Of a DNA stretch of 62,888 bases, positions 62,634 to 62,888 are shown piece after piece. Source of the DNA: Muribaculaceae bacterium (lineage in GTDB: Bacteria > Bacteroidota > Bacteroidia > Bacteroidales > Muribaculaceae); contig JAIDXM010000109.1 of assembly GCA_029058745.1 (NCBI GenBank), forward strand, positions 1 through 62,888, given 5' to 3'. A program made the position numbers and the translations under genes. The notes under the pieces are model-generated. The model was not told the origin of the DNA. It made no database searches and worked only from the letters and a program-made list of their open reading frames with translations. Position 1 is the stretch's first letter, and every line of letters begins with the position of its first letter.

Positions 62634-62888
62634 CTATATTTTTAAGTTGTTTTTACAAATATTCTCAGCGTTATGAAATAAACCGCAGATCAGCGTGAGA
62701 TATTCGGGGAGATAACCGTCATTGCTCCATAGCAATGGGAAGCCGAATAGCTCAGATGCCGTCTTCCCGAGATCGAAGCCGTATGATTCAAGCGAGGGTC
62801 TCACCAGTTCAGGATGCCTGCATGGTTGATTCTCAAGCCTTGAACAAGTACCTTCGGAACAATAAAGGCAGCTTCCGGCGTAAGCAAA
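62634..62888 (-). CDS. Partial DUF2284 (predicted metal-binding) protein, C-terminal part
   Basis: An open frame enters from the right edge and ends at TAG 62634-62636, giving 84 residues. Its cysteines (AGSCLYCSEGTC, then QPCRHPELVRPSLESYGFD) are the DUF2284 pattern of a metal or iron-sulfur binding site, and the remainder (LTLICGLF) fits the family's end. The start lies outside the window. The function of DUF2284 proteins is not known. It converges on the integrase remnant. Confidence 0.72.
   Translation of the reverse strand, partial: FAYAGSCLYCSEGTCSRLENQPCRHPELVRPSLESYGFDLGKTASELFGFPLLWSNDGYLPEYLTLICGLFHNAENICKNNLKI

Overview
The window is chromosomal DNA of a gut-type member of the order Bacteroidales. 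The evidence is a set of promoters of the Bacteroidetes form (TTG, about 20 bases, TAnnTTTG), several lipoprotein fimbrial subunits of the FimA/Mfa type, DUF3575 and DUF3868 proteins, a Bacteroides-type xylose isomerase, transketolase and SAICAR synthase, and leaders without Shine-Dalgarno sequences. The fairly GC-rich coding DNA and the gene content suit the Muribaculaceae, but the family assignment is inference. No rRNA, tRNA or CRISPR array was seen.

Layout. 1-587: the end of an unidentified gene, then an island of short repeats and a very long hairpin. 588-6683: exported HAD phosphatase, K+/H+ antiporter (minus), YghZ-like aldo/keto reductase, Xaa-Pro aminopeptidase and an EamA exporter. 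6807-17251 (plus): fimbrial cluster 1, preceded by a promoter and a structured leader that ends in an intrinsic terminator. 17481-25824 (minus): an exported C1B peptidase and the anaerobic glycerol operon glpA-B-C-K-F. 26114-36110 (minus): fimbrial cluster 2, with the same six genes in the same order, and a run of eight C at its promoter. 36591-43199 (minus): xylose uptake and catabolism (xylE, xylA, xylB) and transketolase. 43455-46995: CaCA antiporter, LysR regulator, split ThrE exporter and a small membrane protein. 47230-52979: purT, a mannonate-type SDR dehydrogenase and a large secreted GH51 arabinofuranosidase. 53011-58987 (minus): CzcCBA/Cus-type metal efflux and a Fur-family regulator with a candidate operator. 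59165-62357 (minus): tex and purC. 62434-62888: a decayed tyrosine recombinase end and a partial DUF2284 protein.

How the genes work together. The two fimbrial clusters each encode a DUF3575 protein, a DUF3868/OmpA-like protein, a polymerising fimbrillin, an anchor, a middle-sized accessory subunit and a large tip-like protein, which amounts to two independent type V pili. Arabinofuranosidase, xylose uptake, XylAB and transketolase form a path from arabinoxylan side chains and pentoses into the pentose phosphate pathway. GlpF, GlpK and GlpABC take glycerol to dihydroxyacetone phosphate, passing electrons to the quinone pool.

The most interesting signals are: matching C-terminal strands of stalk and anchor subunits that differ between the two pili; the structured, terminator-ending leader of cluster 1; the homopolymer at the promoter of cluster 2; a 30-residue read-through tail on XylA that spans a hairpin; a two-copy palindromic element; and a 7-1-7 palindrome next to the Fur-like gene.
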